Assembly (NCBI RefSeq): GCF_900100045.1
Contig: NZ_FNEA01000018.1
Location: forward strand, 1-64,000
Length of the DNA stretch: 64,000 nucleotides
Direction of reading: 5' to 3'
Source of the DNA: Paracoccus denitrificans
Lineage (GTDB): Bacteria > Pseudomonadota > Alphaproteobacteria > Rhodobacterales > Rhodobacteraceae
The notes beneath the pieces are model-generated. The model was given only the letters and a program-made list of their open reading frames with translations. It ran no database searches and had not been told where the DNA came from. Made by a program: the position numbers and the translations under genes. Of this stretch, positions 6,476 through 16,474 are shown one piece after another; the stretch's first letter is position 1; every line of letters begins with the position of its first letter.

Positions 6476-9400
6476 GGCTCTCCTTCAACGGATTGACGAT
6501 CTGCCCGTCGATCAGCCAGCGCCAATAGGGCAGGCTGGCGAAAGGCGTCATGCGTCGCAAGGTGCCCACGTCGCCAGCGGTCATGTCCAGATCGCCCCGC
6601 GCAGCGCGCAATCCCATGCTCATCAGACCATATGCGCCCTCTCCCAACTCATATGTCGGCCCGAACATGCTGGCATAGCCCGTTCTCGATGCAAACCGCG
6701 ACGCGGGTGCCTTCTGGCTCTTGCCAGGGAAGGCCGCGGCTGCGGCATTGTAGATCCCAAACCCGCCTGCCTTCTCCAGCGCATTGTTGACCTCGAACGC
6801 GAGGGAAAAGATGCCGGACCTGTCCAGGCCCTCTGCAACCCAGGTGCCTGGGTTGTCCGAGATTTCGCGCCCGCTTTCGAGCTGCTTGAGCATGTAGATG
6901 AACGCACCGATTGCGGACATGCCCACCACGCCGCCCCAGAACCGGGTCTGATCTTCTTGCAGGCCGCGCAACAGGACACGCTGATTTGAGGCCAAGGCGA
7001 AGGAGCGGAATTGCAGAGCCATCCTGCCGACCGTGGTGCTGGCGAACAGCGGCACGTCCGCAACGCCCTTGGTGACGATGATGCTGTCCACGTCCTTGTT
7101 GATCGCCGCGCGCCAGGAACGCACCATGTGATCCATCTCGGCTGGCCACACCTCGGAATTGGCGACCCGCACCCCGTCGATCACCTGGCCATGCTCGCGG
7201 AACAGCCGACCCAGCAGCGGGGCGCCGTCTCTGCCCAGGCCGAGATAGGCCATATATGCCTGCTCCGCTTTGGGCAGGGCGTCAAAGCCGCGGTCTGCGA
7301 CAATCTCGGCGTTCTTCAGGATACGGTTCTGCGTCATCGTCGCGGCCAGCGTTTTCTGGAAGTCGTTCCAGTGCAGCAGGCCGGTCATCTTCGTGAAGCC
7401 GACCGATGCGTTCTGGAGGAACCGTTCAAAAGGCGAGCCTTGCGCATAGGGGTCGGTCAGGTCGGCCAGCGTCGCGAGGCGAGAGTGCAGGATCTTCTCC
7501 GAGATGGCCCCGGCCTCCTTGGCCTCCTTCTTCGCCAGCTTGATGCCCTGCATGTTCCTGATCAGAGGCTTGAGCCCGTCCTCCATGTAGGATTTCAGCC
7601 CATGGACCATGGCGGGCCGCACCGCATCCGTGAGCGATGAAATGGTGACGCCGCCAAGGGTGCGCAGGTAGTTGAAGGTCATTGCCGCATTGGCGATCCG
7701 GCCGAAGGCGGTGGTCTGGGAACGCGCGTTATAAGTGCCGCGCAGCATGTCCCGCACAGCTTGGATGTCCTCAATATCAGACTTTTCCTTGGCGGCGAGT
7801 TTCGCCAGTTGCTTCTGCTTGGCCGTCTCTGGCAACTCGGTGTTCTTCTCCAGTTCGGCGCGGATCTGGGCGTATTGATCGCGGATGGTCTTGATCTGAT
7901 CTTTCATGGTGACGCTGCCGAAACGCGTCTGGAGTTCAACGTCAGCCGACATGACGCGGGCATACCGGCGCATGATCAGATCGGCATTGCTGTCCAGGAA
8001 CTTCTCGACCAGTTCGTCGGGAATATGAAAGGTTCGCTCCGCCAGGGGGCCGCGCTTGGTGGGAATTATATTCGACGGCAAGTCGGCATCGAGCGCGCGC
8101 CCGGTGACCACTTCATAAACGCTGTCCACAATTTCATCGAGGTATCTCTTGCGGTCGGCATCGGACAGCCAGTCGTATTCTCCGCGCCGCCCCAGGGCTT
8201 CCAGATCGGCGTCGATCTTCGCCAACTTGGCCAGATCGGCCTCGTCCAATTCGCCCACGACGCGGCCGGCCAGCGTGTCCACGCCGGAACGGAACGCTCG
8301 CATGGCATCATCGGACATCACATCGGCCACGCCGCGGGCAACGCCGTCGGACAGCGCCGACGCATCGGCCTGCCGTCCCGCCATGCTGCGCTCGATGGCT
8401 TCTCGTGCGCTGCGCAGGCTGGCGGTCGCCTTGTCCGTCTCGGCCGCCGCGCGCTGCGCCGCCGCCGTCACCTGCCCGTCGAAGTAGTTGCGCAGGATCT
8501 GTTTGAATTCGGCTTCGTTCGCCTCGATCACCGGGCGATTCCAGACCCGCGAGAAATAGCTCTCTGCCGTGTCCACGCTGACTCCCTCGGGCAGCAGCCC
8601 GGCCGCGACGGCCCGATCCTTCAGAGGATCGAACACCTTGGCGCGAATCGAGGCCGCGGCTTGGGCAACCTCGGGAATGTCGCTGCGGTCTCCGCGGCGC
8701 ATTGCCTGCCCCACAGCGTTGTTGAATTCGGTGCGGGTCATGGCCACGCCGCGCTTGCGCATGGCCTTATAGGCCTCATTCATGTCCTCGACGGTCGAGC
8801 CGACGGCGCCGCGGGTCCATTCCTTCATCGAGGTTTCCGCCGCGGCCTCGCCCTTCCCTTCGAGGTTGCGCTTCAGATAGACTGGGTTCTCCATCAGTTG
8901 CGAGGCAATTTCCCGCACCGCGACAGACGGGCTGTGCAGGGTGCGCAGAAGCGGGTTGAGCCGCGCCGTGGCCTTCGCCGCCTTGCTGGCAGACTTCCCC
9001 GCCACACCGAAGTCATCGAGGGTCACGGCTGGCGCCGCCGCCGCGCCAGCACTTTCCGGCTTGGCCATGATCGAAAGTTCGGCGTGCAAGGCATCCGTAG
9101 CGGCATCGAAATCAGGACGGGCGGCATCCTCCATGAGCTTCGATGCCGCCTTGTATTCCGAGCGTGACATGAGCGCACCGGCCCCGGCACCAAGGAGCGC
9201 GCCCAGCACCACAGATCCGCCGATGGTCCAAGCCGATTCCTCTGCCGTGCGGGTCTGCTGCGTCGCCTGCAATCCGGCCTCCTGGACCGCGGCGGAAACG
9301 CCGGCCGCCGCCCCGACGGATAGCGCCGACTTTGCGGCGGAATAGCCGATCTTGCCGCCGGTGCGCGCCAGGACGCCGCCGGGAAGAAGCGTCGGTAGGT

Positions 9401-9764
9401 CGGCAAGGCTGGCGCCGAATTGCGAAGCCGTTCCCACCCAACCCGATGCTTCAAGGATGCGACGGTTCCGAATTTCTCGGTCGATGTCGGATTTTATCGC
9501 GGCCGCGGCCTTGGCGTTGAACGCGCCCTCAAAGCGGTCCATGTGATCCTCGTATCCGGCGATATCATCGAAGACGTTGTAGTTTCGGTCGATGTCATAG
9601 AAATCGCCCTGCATCCTCGCCCACAGCGACTCGGACGCCAGCGCGGACCCGACCATGTTGTCGCGCTCAAATGCCGCCCCGAGAGTTTGGGACAGGGACG
9701 GATCGAGTCCAAGCCCGGCGGGAACCTTCGGCGTTCCAAGAACGGTATCGCGATCAATGGGCAT
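6465..9764 (-). CDS. Large internal virion (ejection) protein
   Basis: 1099 residues from the ATG at 9764, preferred over an in-frame TTG at 9785 because AGGGAGA lies just upstream. The N-terminal third has two Ala/Gly-rich hydrophobic stretches (about 120-160 and 185-205: VVLGALLGAGAGALMS), then long helical and coiled-coil regions. Size, position after the transglycosylase protein and the absence of enzymatic motifs fit a T7 gp16/gp15-type protein injected into the host to form a DNA conduit. Last gene of the long structural operon. The family match rests on context and composition. Confidence 0.75.
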   Translation of the reverse strand: MPIDRDTVLGTPKVPAGLGLDPSLSQTLGAAFERDNMVGSALASESLWARMQGDFYDIDRNYNVFDDIAGYEDHMDRFEGAFNAKAAAAIKSDIDREIRNRRILEASGWVGTASQFGASLADLPTLLPGGVLARTGGKIGYSAAKSALSVGAAAGVSAAVQEAGLQATQQTRTAEESAWTIGGSVVLGALLGAGAGALMSRSEYKAASKLMEDAARPDFDAATDALHAELSIMAKPESAGAAAAPAVTLDDFGVAGKSASKAAKATARLNPLLRTLHSPSVAVREIASQLMENPVYLKRNLEGKGEAAAETSMKEWTRGAVGSTVEDMNEAYKAMRKRGVAMTRTEFNNAVGQAMRRGDRSDIPEVAQAAASIRAKVFDPLKDRAVAAGLLPEGVSVDTAESYFSRVWNRPVIEANEAEFKQILRNYFDGQVTAAAQRAAAETDKATASLRSAREAIERSMAGRQADASALSDGVARGVADVMSDDAMRAFRSGVDTLAGRVVGELDEADLAKLAKIDADLEALGRRGEYDWLSDADRKRYLDEIVDSVYEVVTGRALDADLPSNIIPTKRGPLAERTFHIPDELVEKFLDSNADLIMRRYARVMSADVELQTRFGSVTMKDQIKTIRDQYAQIRAELEKNTELPETAKQKQLAKLAAKEKSDIEDIQAVRDMLRGTYNARSQTTAFGRIANAAMTFNYLRTLGGVTISSLTDAVRPAMVHGLKSYMEDGLKPLIRNMQGIKLAKKEAKEAGAISEKILHSRLATLADLTDPYAQGSPFERFLQNASVGFTKMTGLLHWNDFQKTLAATMTQNRILKNAEIVADRGFDALPKAEQAYMAYLGLGRDGAPLLGRLFREHGQVIDGVRVANSEVWPAEMDHMVRSWRAAINKDVDSIIVTKGVADVPLFASTTVGRMALQFRSFALASNQRVLLRGLQEDQTRFWGGVVGMSAIGAFIYMLKQLESGREISDNPGTWVAEGLDRSGIFSLAFEVNNALEKAGGFGIYNAAAAAFPGKSQKAPASRFASRTGYASMFGPTYELGEGAYGLMSMGLRAARGDLDMTAGDVGTLRRMTPFASLPYWRWLIDGQIVNPLKESLSD

Positions 9765-9781
9765 GCTGCTCTCCCTGAAAA

Positions 9782-12397
9782 TCAAAAGCTGACGGCGGCA
9801 GCGCCATAGAGTGGCGAGTTTTCCATGAGTTCCTTACCTTGCTCATGAAGTTTCATCAGCCGGTCACGCTCCTTCATTGCCTCGGCCTTCCGAGCCGCCA
9901 GGGCCTCGTCCTGCGACGGAGGCTCGGCATAGAACGGATGCTGCGCCCGCTGGACCTTGCCCTCTCCATCCACGAACCAAAGCTCATAGCGCGGCGGGCG
10001 ACCGGCCTGCACATCGGCAGCCGTGTCGTCGTATGCCTGGAGGAATACCTGCTGAACGAAGCCCTCCTCCGGGGCGATCCCGGCCTCTGCAAGCGCAGCG
10101 CGCGCCTGATCGCCGATATAATCGTGAGTGCCGTCCACCCCCGCCGGATAGGTCACTTCGGGCGGCAGGCGGGTCACGGCGCCAGAACCGGAAGGCAGGT
10201 ATTTCGAGGGGCCATAGAGCCGCCGGAACCGTTCTCCAGCAATCACCTTGGCCTTGTCCTGGTCGCCGCCAGCGTCATAGAGCGCCTGCTCCAGTATCTC
10301 GCCATACTCAGACACTGCCGCAGATTTTTGCAGCTCATTTTCACCGAGGGCCGGCGCACGGCTGAAAATCCCAGCATCGAAGATCGCCCGCACGCTCTCT
10401 GGCGTGGCGGTGTCCTTGATCCACTTCTTTGCGCCCTCGGACTTCAACAACGCATCACGCTCGCGGCGCTTTTGCGGGTCGTTCAAGTCCATGATCTGCT
10501 TTGCCGCTTCGTCCTGCGACAAGCCCAGAACGCCGGTCGAATGATTGAACATCGCCACCTTGTCGGCGATTTCCGACCCTCCCCCGCGTCGCCCGAAGGC
10601 AGCAGGATCGAGGGAATGGAGGCGCGATGCCAGGATAAGGGCATCCTTCAGATCCCCGGCGCTCTGGCCCGACAGGGCGGTGCGCAGCGCCCCCATGATC
10701 GGCGCAGGGACAAGTCCGGTCTGCTCGACAATCCCAGCCGCCAGCGCCCCCGCGTCGGCGCCGTCAGGCAGGCTGCTGGACATCTCGTTCCAGAGGTTAT
10801 CGACGCGCTTTTTTCCGTCGGCGCTGTATCGGTCGACATGCAGCCCGCCTTGGCCAAAGGACAGCACGTCGGCACGGGTCTGCTGAACGACCTTGGTCTT
10901 TTCGTTGAAAGAGTTCAGCAAGGTTGCCTTGGTGCCCTCATCAATGCCCAGGTTCACGATTTCCTGAGCCGTAAGCGTCGGATCTGCGGTCGCGATCCTG
11001 AGCCTTACGTTGTCCTCGACCTGCTGGATTTGGGCCTTGACTGCGGCTTGCTGCTTGGTCGCCCACGAAGCGACGCCGCTGGCGGCCGTCTCGCGCACCT
11101 GCGCGGCGAGGTTGCCGGGAAGGGTGTTGATCGCAGAGGCAACCTGGGGGCTTAGAGCCACCGCCCCGCCCATCTTCCTGGCGGACCATGCCTTCAAGTC
11201 AGCGACACTCATGCCGCGCAGGAATCCGTTCGCCTTAATCACCTCCTCGGGAAGGATGGTTTCCACAGCCGCGCCATCATCGGCGGAAAGAATGGAGTTC
11301 GCGCCGCCGGGGCCGAGGAAGTGAGCCAGATAGACATTCCCCGGCGTTGCGGCATGTCCCGACCTCAGCAGCGCGGCCGAGTTTTCCGCAGCATACCGCT
11401 TTGTCATCTCACGCGACAGGGCAGCATCGGATCGAAGCGCCAGAATTTCGGCATCCGATTTGCCGGCCGCAAGGTCCGGGCGGTAGGATTTCACCGTTTT
11501 CAACCAAGTGCTGTCGATGAACTGTCCCAAGCCCGATGCAGTAGAATTGGGGTTCTTGGCGGTCGGGTTCCCGCCGCTTTCCGCGCCGATAATACGATCT
11601 GCCACCTGATCAATCGCGCCACCGGCAGATTGCGCCGCTGCGATCGCATCCCGGCCCGCCGCCTCGCCCAGGGGGCCGACGAGTGCGCCGTGCAGGTTCA
11701 TCAGATCGACTGCGGAAAACTTGTCCGCATTCGTCGCGACGAACTCGGCCGCTGCGACGGGATCGTTCTGCATCATGTTCAGGGACGTGAGGCGGTAGAC
11801 CTCGGACTGAACCCGGCCCAGCTCCTCCTGCGTCTGTTCTGGAGACCAGCCTTGGCGTGCCGCTTTTTCCGCGACCTCGTTTCGCGCGATCTGCATGGAA
11901 CGGTCCATCAGTGCGGGGTTGAGAACCGCGTCATCGGCTGCCGCCTGAATACGGGCGTCGGCTTGGCTGTCCAGATAGGTGATCCGCTCCCGCCCGGCGT
12001 GCTGGTCGATGTCGAGATTCGCGGACTGGAGTCGGCTATCGAGCGCGCGCTGCGCCATCTCCTTCGCGGCCGGGCTTAGCCCGCTCAACCGCTGGTCATA
12101 GGCACGTTGTAGGCCGTCCATGGCCGCCTTGCGACGGGATAGAGCATCGCCACCCTGGGCATAGAGATAGCCCTGCTCGGGGTCGTAGAGCGCCTGTCTG
12201 ACGGTCTTTGCGAACGCAGTATCCGCCGCCTTGGCGTCGGCCTCGTCCACGTCGGCCTGCCACTGGTCGAACATCTGCCCGACATCTGCCAGTCCCTTGG
12301 CGACCTGCCCGAAACCGGACTGACGCGCCGCCACGCCCACGGGGCGCTGCGCCTGCACCACCTCGCGGCGCTCATATTGCGGAACCCTCATTGCCAT
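9782..12397 (-). CDS. Internal virion protein with lytic transglycosylase domain
   Basis: 871 residues. A soluble-lytic-transglycosylase domain lies at about 265-385: catalytic Glu in RIIGAESGGNPTAKN (about E273), then ASGLGQFIDSTWL and later YLAHFLGPGGA. The rest is helical. The domain would locally open peptidoglycan during DNA injection, as in T7 gp16. The ATG at 12397 overlaps the stop of the preceding gene (TGATG); an upstream GTG at 12400 is less likely. Overlapping coupling runs through this whole operon. Confidence 0.85.
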   Translation of the reverse strand: MAMRVPQYERREVVQAQRPVGVAARQSGFGQVAKGLADVGQMFDQWQADVDEADAKAADTAFAKTVRQALYDPEQGYLYAQGGDALSRRKAAMDGLQRAYDQRLSGLSPAAKEMAQRALDSRLQSANLDIDQHAGRERITYLDSQADARIQAAADDAVLNPALMDRSMQIARNEVAEKAARQGWSPEQTQEELGRVQSEVYRLTSLNMMQNDPVAAAEFVATNADKFSAVDLMNLHGALVGPLGEAAGRDAIAAAQSAGGAIDQVADRIIGAESGGNPTAKNPNSTASGLGQFIDSTWLKTVKSYRPDLAAGKSDAEILALRSDAALSREMTKRYAAENSAALLRSGHAATPGNVYLAHFLGPGGANSILSADDGAAVETILPEEVIKANGFLRGMSVADLKAWSARKMGGAVALSPQVASAINTLPGNLAAQVRETAASGVASWATKQQAAVKAQIQQVEDNVRLRIATADPTLTAQEIVNLGIDEGTKATLLNSFNEKTKVVQQTRADVLSFGQGGLHVDRYSADGKKRVDNLWNEMSSSLPDGADAGALAAGIVEQTGLVPAPIMGALRTALSGQSAGDLKDALILASRLHSLDPAAFGRRGGGSEIADKVAMFNHSTGVLGLSQDEAAKQIMDLNDPQKRRERDALLKSEGAKKWIKDTATPESVRAIFDAGIFSRAPALGENELQKSAAVSEYGEILEQALYDAGGDQDKAKVIAGERFRRLYGPSKYLPSGSGAVTRLPPEVTYPAGVDGTHDYIGDQARAALAEAGIAPEEGFVQQVFLQAYDDTAADVQAGRPPRYELWFVDGEGKVQRAQHPFYAEPPSQDEALAARKAEAMKERDRLMKLHEQGKELMENSPLYGAAAVSF

Positions 12398-12948
12398 CAC
12401 GCATACCTCGGAGTTGCACGGTCACGCGCCCACTGGCTGTATTTCTCGCCCACCTTGGCGCCGGTCGACAGGATCGTGCTGGCCGCGCCCCAGCGCCCCT
12501 GCGACAAGGCATTGGCGCCCTCGGTGCGGCTGTTGGCCGCCATCTGGGAATAGTTGCCCGCCTGGTTGCGGAAGTTCTGCCGGATGGCGAAAGCGTCGTC
12601 CTCGATGGCGGCCTTGGTATCGTCCAGCAGTTCGATGGCCGAGGCGGAGCTGACATCGACGCCGTTCGCCGCCATTGCGACGCGCTGCTGCGCCAGCACG
12701 GCCGCCCCGGCCCGGCGCTGGCGGTCGGATTCGTCCTCGCCCTGGCGCAGCGATTCCCGCGCGGCGGCTTCCTGCTGGCGCGCCGTGGCCTCGGCTGCGG
12801 CCTGAGCCGCCCTGCCCGACTGGATCGAGGAATAGGCGCCGACGACGCCGGAGCCGACGGAGAACAGCGAGCCCAGGCTGCTGAACAGGCCGCCTCCCCC
12901 GGACGAAGTGGCGGCGGTCAGTGCGGCGGTCAGCGGATCAAGGCACAT
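12397..12948 (-). CDS. Internal virion protein, T7 gp14-like
   Basis: 183 residues from ATG 12948, which overlaps the preceding stop (TGATG). The N-terminus is Gly/Ser-rich (LTAATSSGGGGLFSSLGSLF), with a weak hydrophobic segment, and then an Ala/Gln/Arg-rich helical body with the recurrent phage motif VLAQQRVAMAANGVDVSSAS and FRNQAGNYSQMAANSR. This pattern is shared by internal virion proteins of podoviruses encoded between the tail tube and gp15/16 genes. Confidence 0.75.
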   Translation of the reverse strand: MCLDPLTAALTAATSSGGGGLFSSLGSLFSVGSGVVGAYSSIQSGRAAQAAAEATARQQEAAARESLRQGEDESDRQRRAGAAVLAQQRVAMAANGVDVSSASAIELLDDTKAAIEDDAFAIRQNFRNQAGNYSQMAANSRTEGANALSQGRWGAASTILSTGAKVGEKYSQWARDRATPRYA

Positions 12949-13415
12949 CAGTTCATCTCCATCTCGAAATGCAGGAAGCGATGCCCCCGCAACACCACCG
13001 TCTTTTCCGCGTCGAACCGGAACCCGATCCACCGAAGCCAGCGCCGCGCCACCAGGTTCTCCTCGGCCACCAGGTTCCAGAGCCGACGAAAGTCCTGCCC
13101 CAGCCACTCCACCCCGACCCGCGACCCCGCCACGAACTCGCGCCGCACCTGCGGCCGGTCCACGGCGCGCGTTGCCAGCGCCCAGGGAAAGCCGGTATCG
13201 GACATCGCCGTTGCCGCCTTCACCCCGAAGATACAGACCAGATCGCCTTCCATGTATGCTGCACGGCATCGGCGGGATTGCGCCGCCAGCCGCAGCAGGT
13301 CATGGCGGGCGTCGCCCGTGCCCATGCAATCCAGCTCCAGGCGGTCGATGGGGCGCAGGCGCGGCAGCAGGGCGTCGATCACGTCGGCGGTGATGGGCGC
13401 GACCGTGACCGCCAT
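12948..13415 (-). CDS. Phage protein of T7 gp13-like family (DUF2833)
   Basis: 155 residues. The overall layout, with an N-terminal ADVIDALLPRLRPIDRLEL segment, a central VCIFGVKAATAMSDTGFPWALATR and a C-terminal LGQDFRRLWNLVAEENLVA, resembles the GNAT-like T7 gp13 family encoded beside internal virion proteins. It is probably needed for internal core assembly. It overlaps the next gene and follows the tail tubular B gene by 1 nt. Confidence 0.75.
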   Translation of the reverse strand: MAVTVAPITADVIDALLPRLRPIDRLELDCMGTGDARHDLLRLAAQSRRCRAAYMEGDLVCIFGVKAATAMSDTGFPWALATRAVDRPQVRREFVAGSRVGVEWLGQDFRRLWNLVAEENLVARRWLRWIGFRFDAEKTVVLRGHRFLHFEMEMN

Positions 13416-13416
13416 G

Positions 13417-15456
13417 TCAGTTCCGACCTATCGACAGCTCGACCGAAACCGCCAGCACCGTCATGGGCAGCGGATAGTCCTGGCGCAGCGTCACTGTGCC
13501 GTCCCGGTTCCATTGCGCCGGCACCGTCAGCTCATGCATGCCGGTCCAGAGCGGGATTTCATCGGCAAGATCGCCGCCGGTCTGCACCAGCTCGCTGGCC
13601 CGGCCGTCGTCGGTAACGACCTTCACCCCGCGGGTGTTCTCCATCTGGATACGCACCGCGCTGACGCTGTGCGGCCGGCCGCGCGCCGATCCGACATCAT
13701 CGAACTGGATGGCGGGCGGTAGCGTCTCCATCTCGGCGGTGAACGGCAGGCCTACATGCACCACGCCAGCGGCGTGCGGCAGGGTGACCGACCCGCCCTC
13801 GACCGTCAGCCCCGTGACGACATCGCCGTCGGCCAGGGCAATGACCTCCCTGCCCTCCAGGTGATCAAGGCCGCTGATCGTGGTGGTGGCCGACCCGGAA
13901 TAGCTGATGCCGCAATCGACGAAGAACGCATCGGCCGCCGTGGCGAAATCCCGGTCGTCGAAGCGTTCGACATAGCGCCGCTGCTGGCCATCGATAAGCC
14001 GGCGCACGATCAGATAGGTGGCGTCGCTGGCGCCCTCGGGGATGCAGGCCACGCTTTCGACCGCGCCGTCGATATCCATCTCTGTCCACGCCCAGACCTG
14101 ATGCTCGCGCTTGTAGGTCAGCGCCAGCAGCTTGCCGTTGTCCAGCACCACCCAGATGATCGACCAGGGGTTCTTGGCCATGGCCCAGCCAACGATCCGG
14201 CGCCCCTGCAGGAAGTGCGAGGCGAAGATGGCCAGATCGTTGCCCGAGTATCCGTCGCTTTCATAGGCATAGCGCAGATCGCGCACGCCCCGGCCGGAGC
14301 GGTCGACGAACAGCACCGTGTCGTCGGCCACCAGCGGCTTGACCGTCGCGCTGCCGATATAGCCGTGCTGGGTGACGATGGGATTCAGCGCGTCGAAACC
14401 GCCGTCAGGCCCGGAAACGGAGAACTCGCCCGCGCTGGTGAACACCAGCAGCTCGCGCAGCTGGAGCATGGCGCGGATGCGGTTCAGCTGTTCTCCGGCC
14501 ATGTCGAACTCGGCCCGGTCGGAGGAGGTCATGTTCTGCGACCGGGTGAAGTTCAGGTAATCGCCGACGCGGGACAGCCAGACCGTCTCGGGCTGCGCAT
14601 CGCTCGCGCCGAAAGCAAGGCGCTGCTGGTAGATCGAGACGACCGAGGGATATTTGCCCGCGGCATCGAACAGGCTGGCCTGAACCGGCGGCGTCACGGT
14701 GCTGTCGGGCGAAATGTTGTCGTCGCGGAATGACGTTCCGGTCGTGAAACCGATATAGCCCGGCACGCCGTTGCGCATGCGATAGACCCGGTATTCCGTG
14801 GCTCCGGTGACCGCGGAGAACGCGATGTCGTTCCAGGCGCCCTCGATGCTGAGCAGTTCCGCCGCCGTGGTGGCCAGCGGCGCCGAGGCGAAGCTTTCGA
14901 CGCCACCGACCACGGCCGTCACGCGATAGCGATAGGTTTCGTCGCCGCTGTTGCGCGGCGTCACGCTGCTGATCGTCGGCGCCGCCACGGTCGGGTTGAT
15001 CGGAACGGTGGCGATGCTCCAATCCGTCTCGCCGTTGCGCATGATGCGGCGCGGCGCAACCTGCCGGTGGGCGGCAAAGATCACGTCGACGGATTGCACT
15101 GCATCCAGCGCCTGCGCCTGGGTCGCCGTCCATGGCGTGGCAATGGTGTAGTCCACGCCGCCGGACTGGAGCCGCGCGCCGTTCTTCACGAACCCCATTT
15201 CGTTCTGGCCCATGATCAGGATCGAGGCGTCGTCGGCTTCCCGCACGAAGGGCAGCAGCCGGTGGCGATGCGCGCTGTCCATGACCTCGCAGACGAACCG
15301 CAGGCCCGGCCGGTTGCTGACGCCGCCGTGGGCGTGGACGAATACGTTGCGCCCCTTGCGAAGCGCACTGTCGTAGCGCGCCAGATCGATGCGGCCCCAG
15401 AGCGCGGGGCCGAGAACGCCAGAGGCGAATGTGGGCTGGATACGCGCGGCCGGCAT
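13417..15456 (-). CDS. Tail tubular protein B (gp12-like nozzle)
   Basis: 679 residues, the usual size range of podoviral nozzle proteins. It begins with the typical tail-stabilising pattern (FASGVLGPALWGRIDLARYDSALRKGRNVFVHAHGGVSNRPGL split across about 11-50). It then has a fibronectin-like insertion at about 155-240 (VAAPTISSVTPRNSGDETY) and a beta-rich body with FTSAGEFSVSG and VDRSGRGVRDLRY. It follows tail tubular protein A with a TGATG overlap, the standard A-B order. It forms the lower tail tube through which DNA leaves. Confidence 0.85.
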   Translation of the reverse strand: MPAARIQPTFASGVLGPALWGRIDLARYDSALRKGRNVFVHAHGGVSNRPGLRFVCEVMDSAHRHRLLPFVREADDASILIMGQNEMGFVKNGARLQSGGVDYTIATPWTATQAQALDAVQSVDVIFAAHRQVAPRRIMRNGETDWSIATVPINPTVAAPTISSVTPRNSGDETYRYRVTAVVGGVESFASAPLATTAAELLSIEGAWNDIAFSAVTGATEYRVYRMRNGVPGYIGFTTGTSFRDDNISPDSTVTPPVQASLFDAAGKYPSVVSIYQQRLAFGASDAQPETVWLSRVGDYLNFTRSQNMTSSDRAEFDMAGEQLNRIRAMLQLRELLVFTSAGEFSVSGPDGGFDALNPIVTQHGYIGSATVKPLVADDTVLFVDRSGRGVRDLRYAYESDGYSGNDLAIFASHFLQGRRIVGWAMAKNPWSIIWVVLDNGKLLALTYKREHQVWAWTEMDIDGAVESVACIPEGASDATYLIVRRLIDGQQRRYVERFDDRDFATAADAFFVDCGISYSGSATTTISGLDHLEGREVIALADGDVVTGLTVEGGSVTLPHAAGVVHVGLPFTAEMETLPPAIQFDDVGSARGRPHSVSAVRIQMENTRGVKVVTDDGRASELVQTGGDLADEIPLWTGMHELTVPAQWNRDGTVTLRQDYPLPMTVLAVSVELSIGRN

Positions 15457-16064
15457 CAGTAGCCCCTCACGCGCAGCTGCATGGGATAGAAGGTCTGTTC
15501 CGTCGCCGGCCGGCTGTTGAAATCGGCCACCATCGCCTGATCCAGCAATTCCGACGCCTCGCGCTTGGCGCCGGTGACCTTGGCGGCGTCGCGGGTGATC
15601 GGCATCGCGATGGCCGCGGCGAGATGCGCGGCCAGGACATCGGCAAATGCCGAGGTGAATACCGTCGGGTCCGTCTCGTCTCGCGTGTATTCGATCACGG
15701 CGCCGGGCACGTCGGAATAGATCGAATCGGCAGTCAGCTCACGCAGCGTGTCGGGCGATTGGCCCAGCTGCATCGCCATGCGCGCCGCAGTCACGTCGTT
15801 CACCCAGCGGATCGCAGCCATATGGCCCGGCCGGGCATAGCGATAGGTCCACGCGCCGGCCCGGTCGTTCAGCGTCTCCTCGACCAGCTTTTCCCGCCGG
15901 GATGCAAAGACCCAGGGCCAGCGTTCCAGCAGCGAGAGGCGGATGCGGTCATAGTGCAGCTTGCACTGCTCGGCCTCGGGCGACGTATCCTCGAATGCCG
16001 TGATGGTTCTCGACCCCAGATAGGTCGTCAGCGCGACGTTGCAGATGGCGATGGCGGATTGCAT
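15456..16064 (-). CDS. Tail tubular protein A (gp11-like adaptor)
   Basis: 202 residues from ATG 16064, which has GGAG 6 nt upstream; an in-frame TTG at 16076 is rejected. The opening (SAIAICNVALTTYLGSRTIT) and helical core with ERWPWVFASRREKL and YARPGHMAAIRWV are typical of gp11/adaptor proteins that connect portal and nozzle. Directly upstream of tail tubular protein B. Confidence 0.85.
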   Translation of the reverse strand: MQSAIAICNVALTTYLGSRTITAFEDTSPEAEQCKLHYDRIRLSLLERWPWVFASRREKLVEETLNDRAGAWTYRYARPGHMAAIRWVNDVTAARMAMQLGQSPDTLRELTADSIYSDVPGAVIEYTRDETDPTVFTSAFADVLAAHLAAAIAMPITRDAAKVTGAKREASELLDQAMVADFNSRPATEQTFYPMQLRVRGY

Positions 16065-16114
16065 CGGGGGCTCCAAGGGCGGGATTGCGAGGGCGGCCTG
16101 CGCCGCCCGCCGCG

Positions 16115-16417
16115 TCAGACTTGGCTCAAGCGCTCACGCAGAAGGTAGCCTTCAAGGCCCCAGATCTTGTTGCGAGCGTTGTCACGGGCAATCTTCCGGC
16201 CGATGTTGGCGTCGAAGTTCTCCGGGCTGGCGGCGGCGCTTTCTCCGGTGACGATGTAGCCATTCCGCAATGTCAGCGCGCAAATTGTCAGGGTCGTGCC
16301 GGGGAAGACGTGATACATCTCCGAAACGATGGTTGCGTCGATGGCATCAGGCGTCAGGCGCGGCGCAGTTTTGCCGGTCGCTTGGATTTCAGCTTCGATC
16401 TCGCTTTCGTTGGTCAT
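16115..16417 (-). CDS. N4 gp49 / Sf6 gp66 family protein
   Basis: 100 residues matching the small phage family defined by N4 gp49 and Sf6 gp66: YHVFPGTTLTICALTLRNG, then GESAAASPENFDANIG, then ARNKIWGLEGYLLRE. Its biochemical role is unknown to me. It often appears among structural or middle genes. Stands alone between the head module and tail tube, with 50 nt gaps on both sides. Confidence 0.85.
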   Translation of the reverse strand: MTNESEIEAEIQATGKTAPRLTPDAIDATIVSEMYHVFPGTTLTICALTLRNGYIVTGESAAASPENFDANIGRKIARDNARNKIWGLEGYLLRERLSQV

Positions 16418-16474
16418 GTCGATCTCCAGATCAATCTGAGGGTTAAGCCCGGCCCCGAGCGGGACCGAACAATA

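Noticed and set aside
7761..9167. Plus-strand 468-codon frame opposite the internal virion protein
   Set aside because: Shadow frame; composition typical of GC-rich antisense and no family features.
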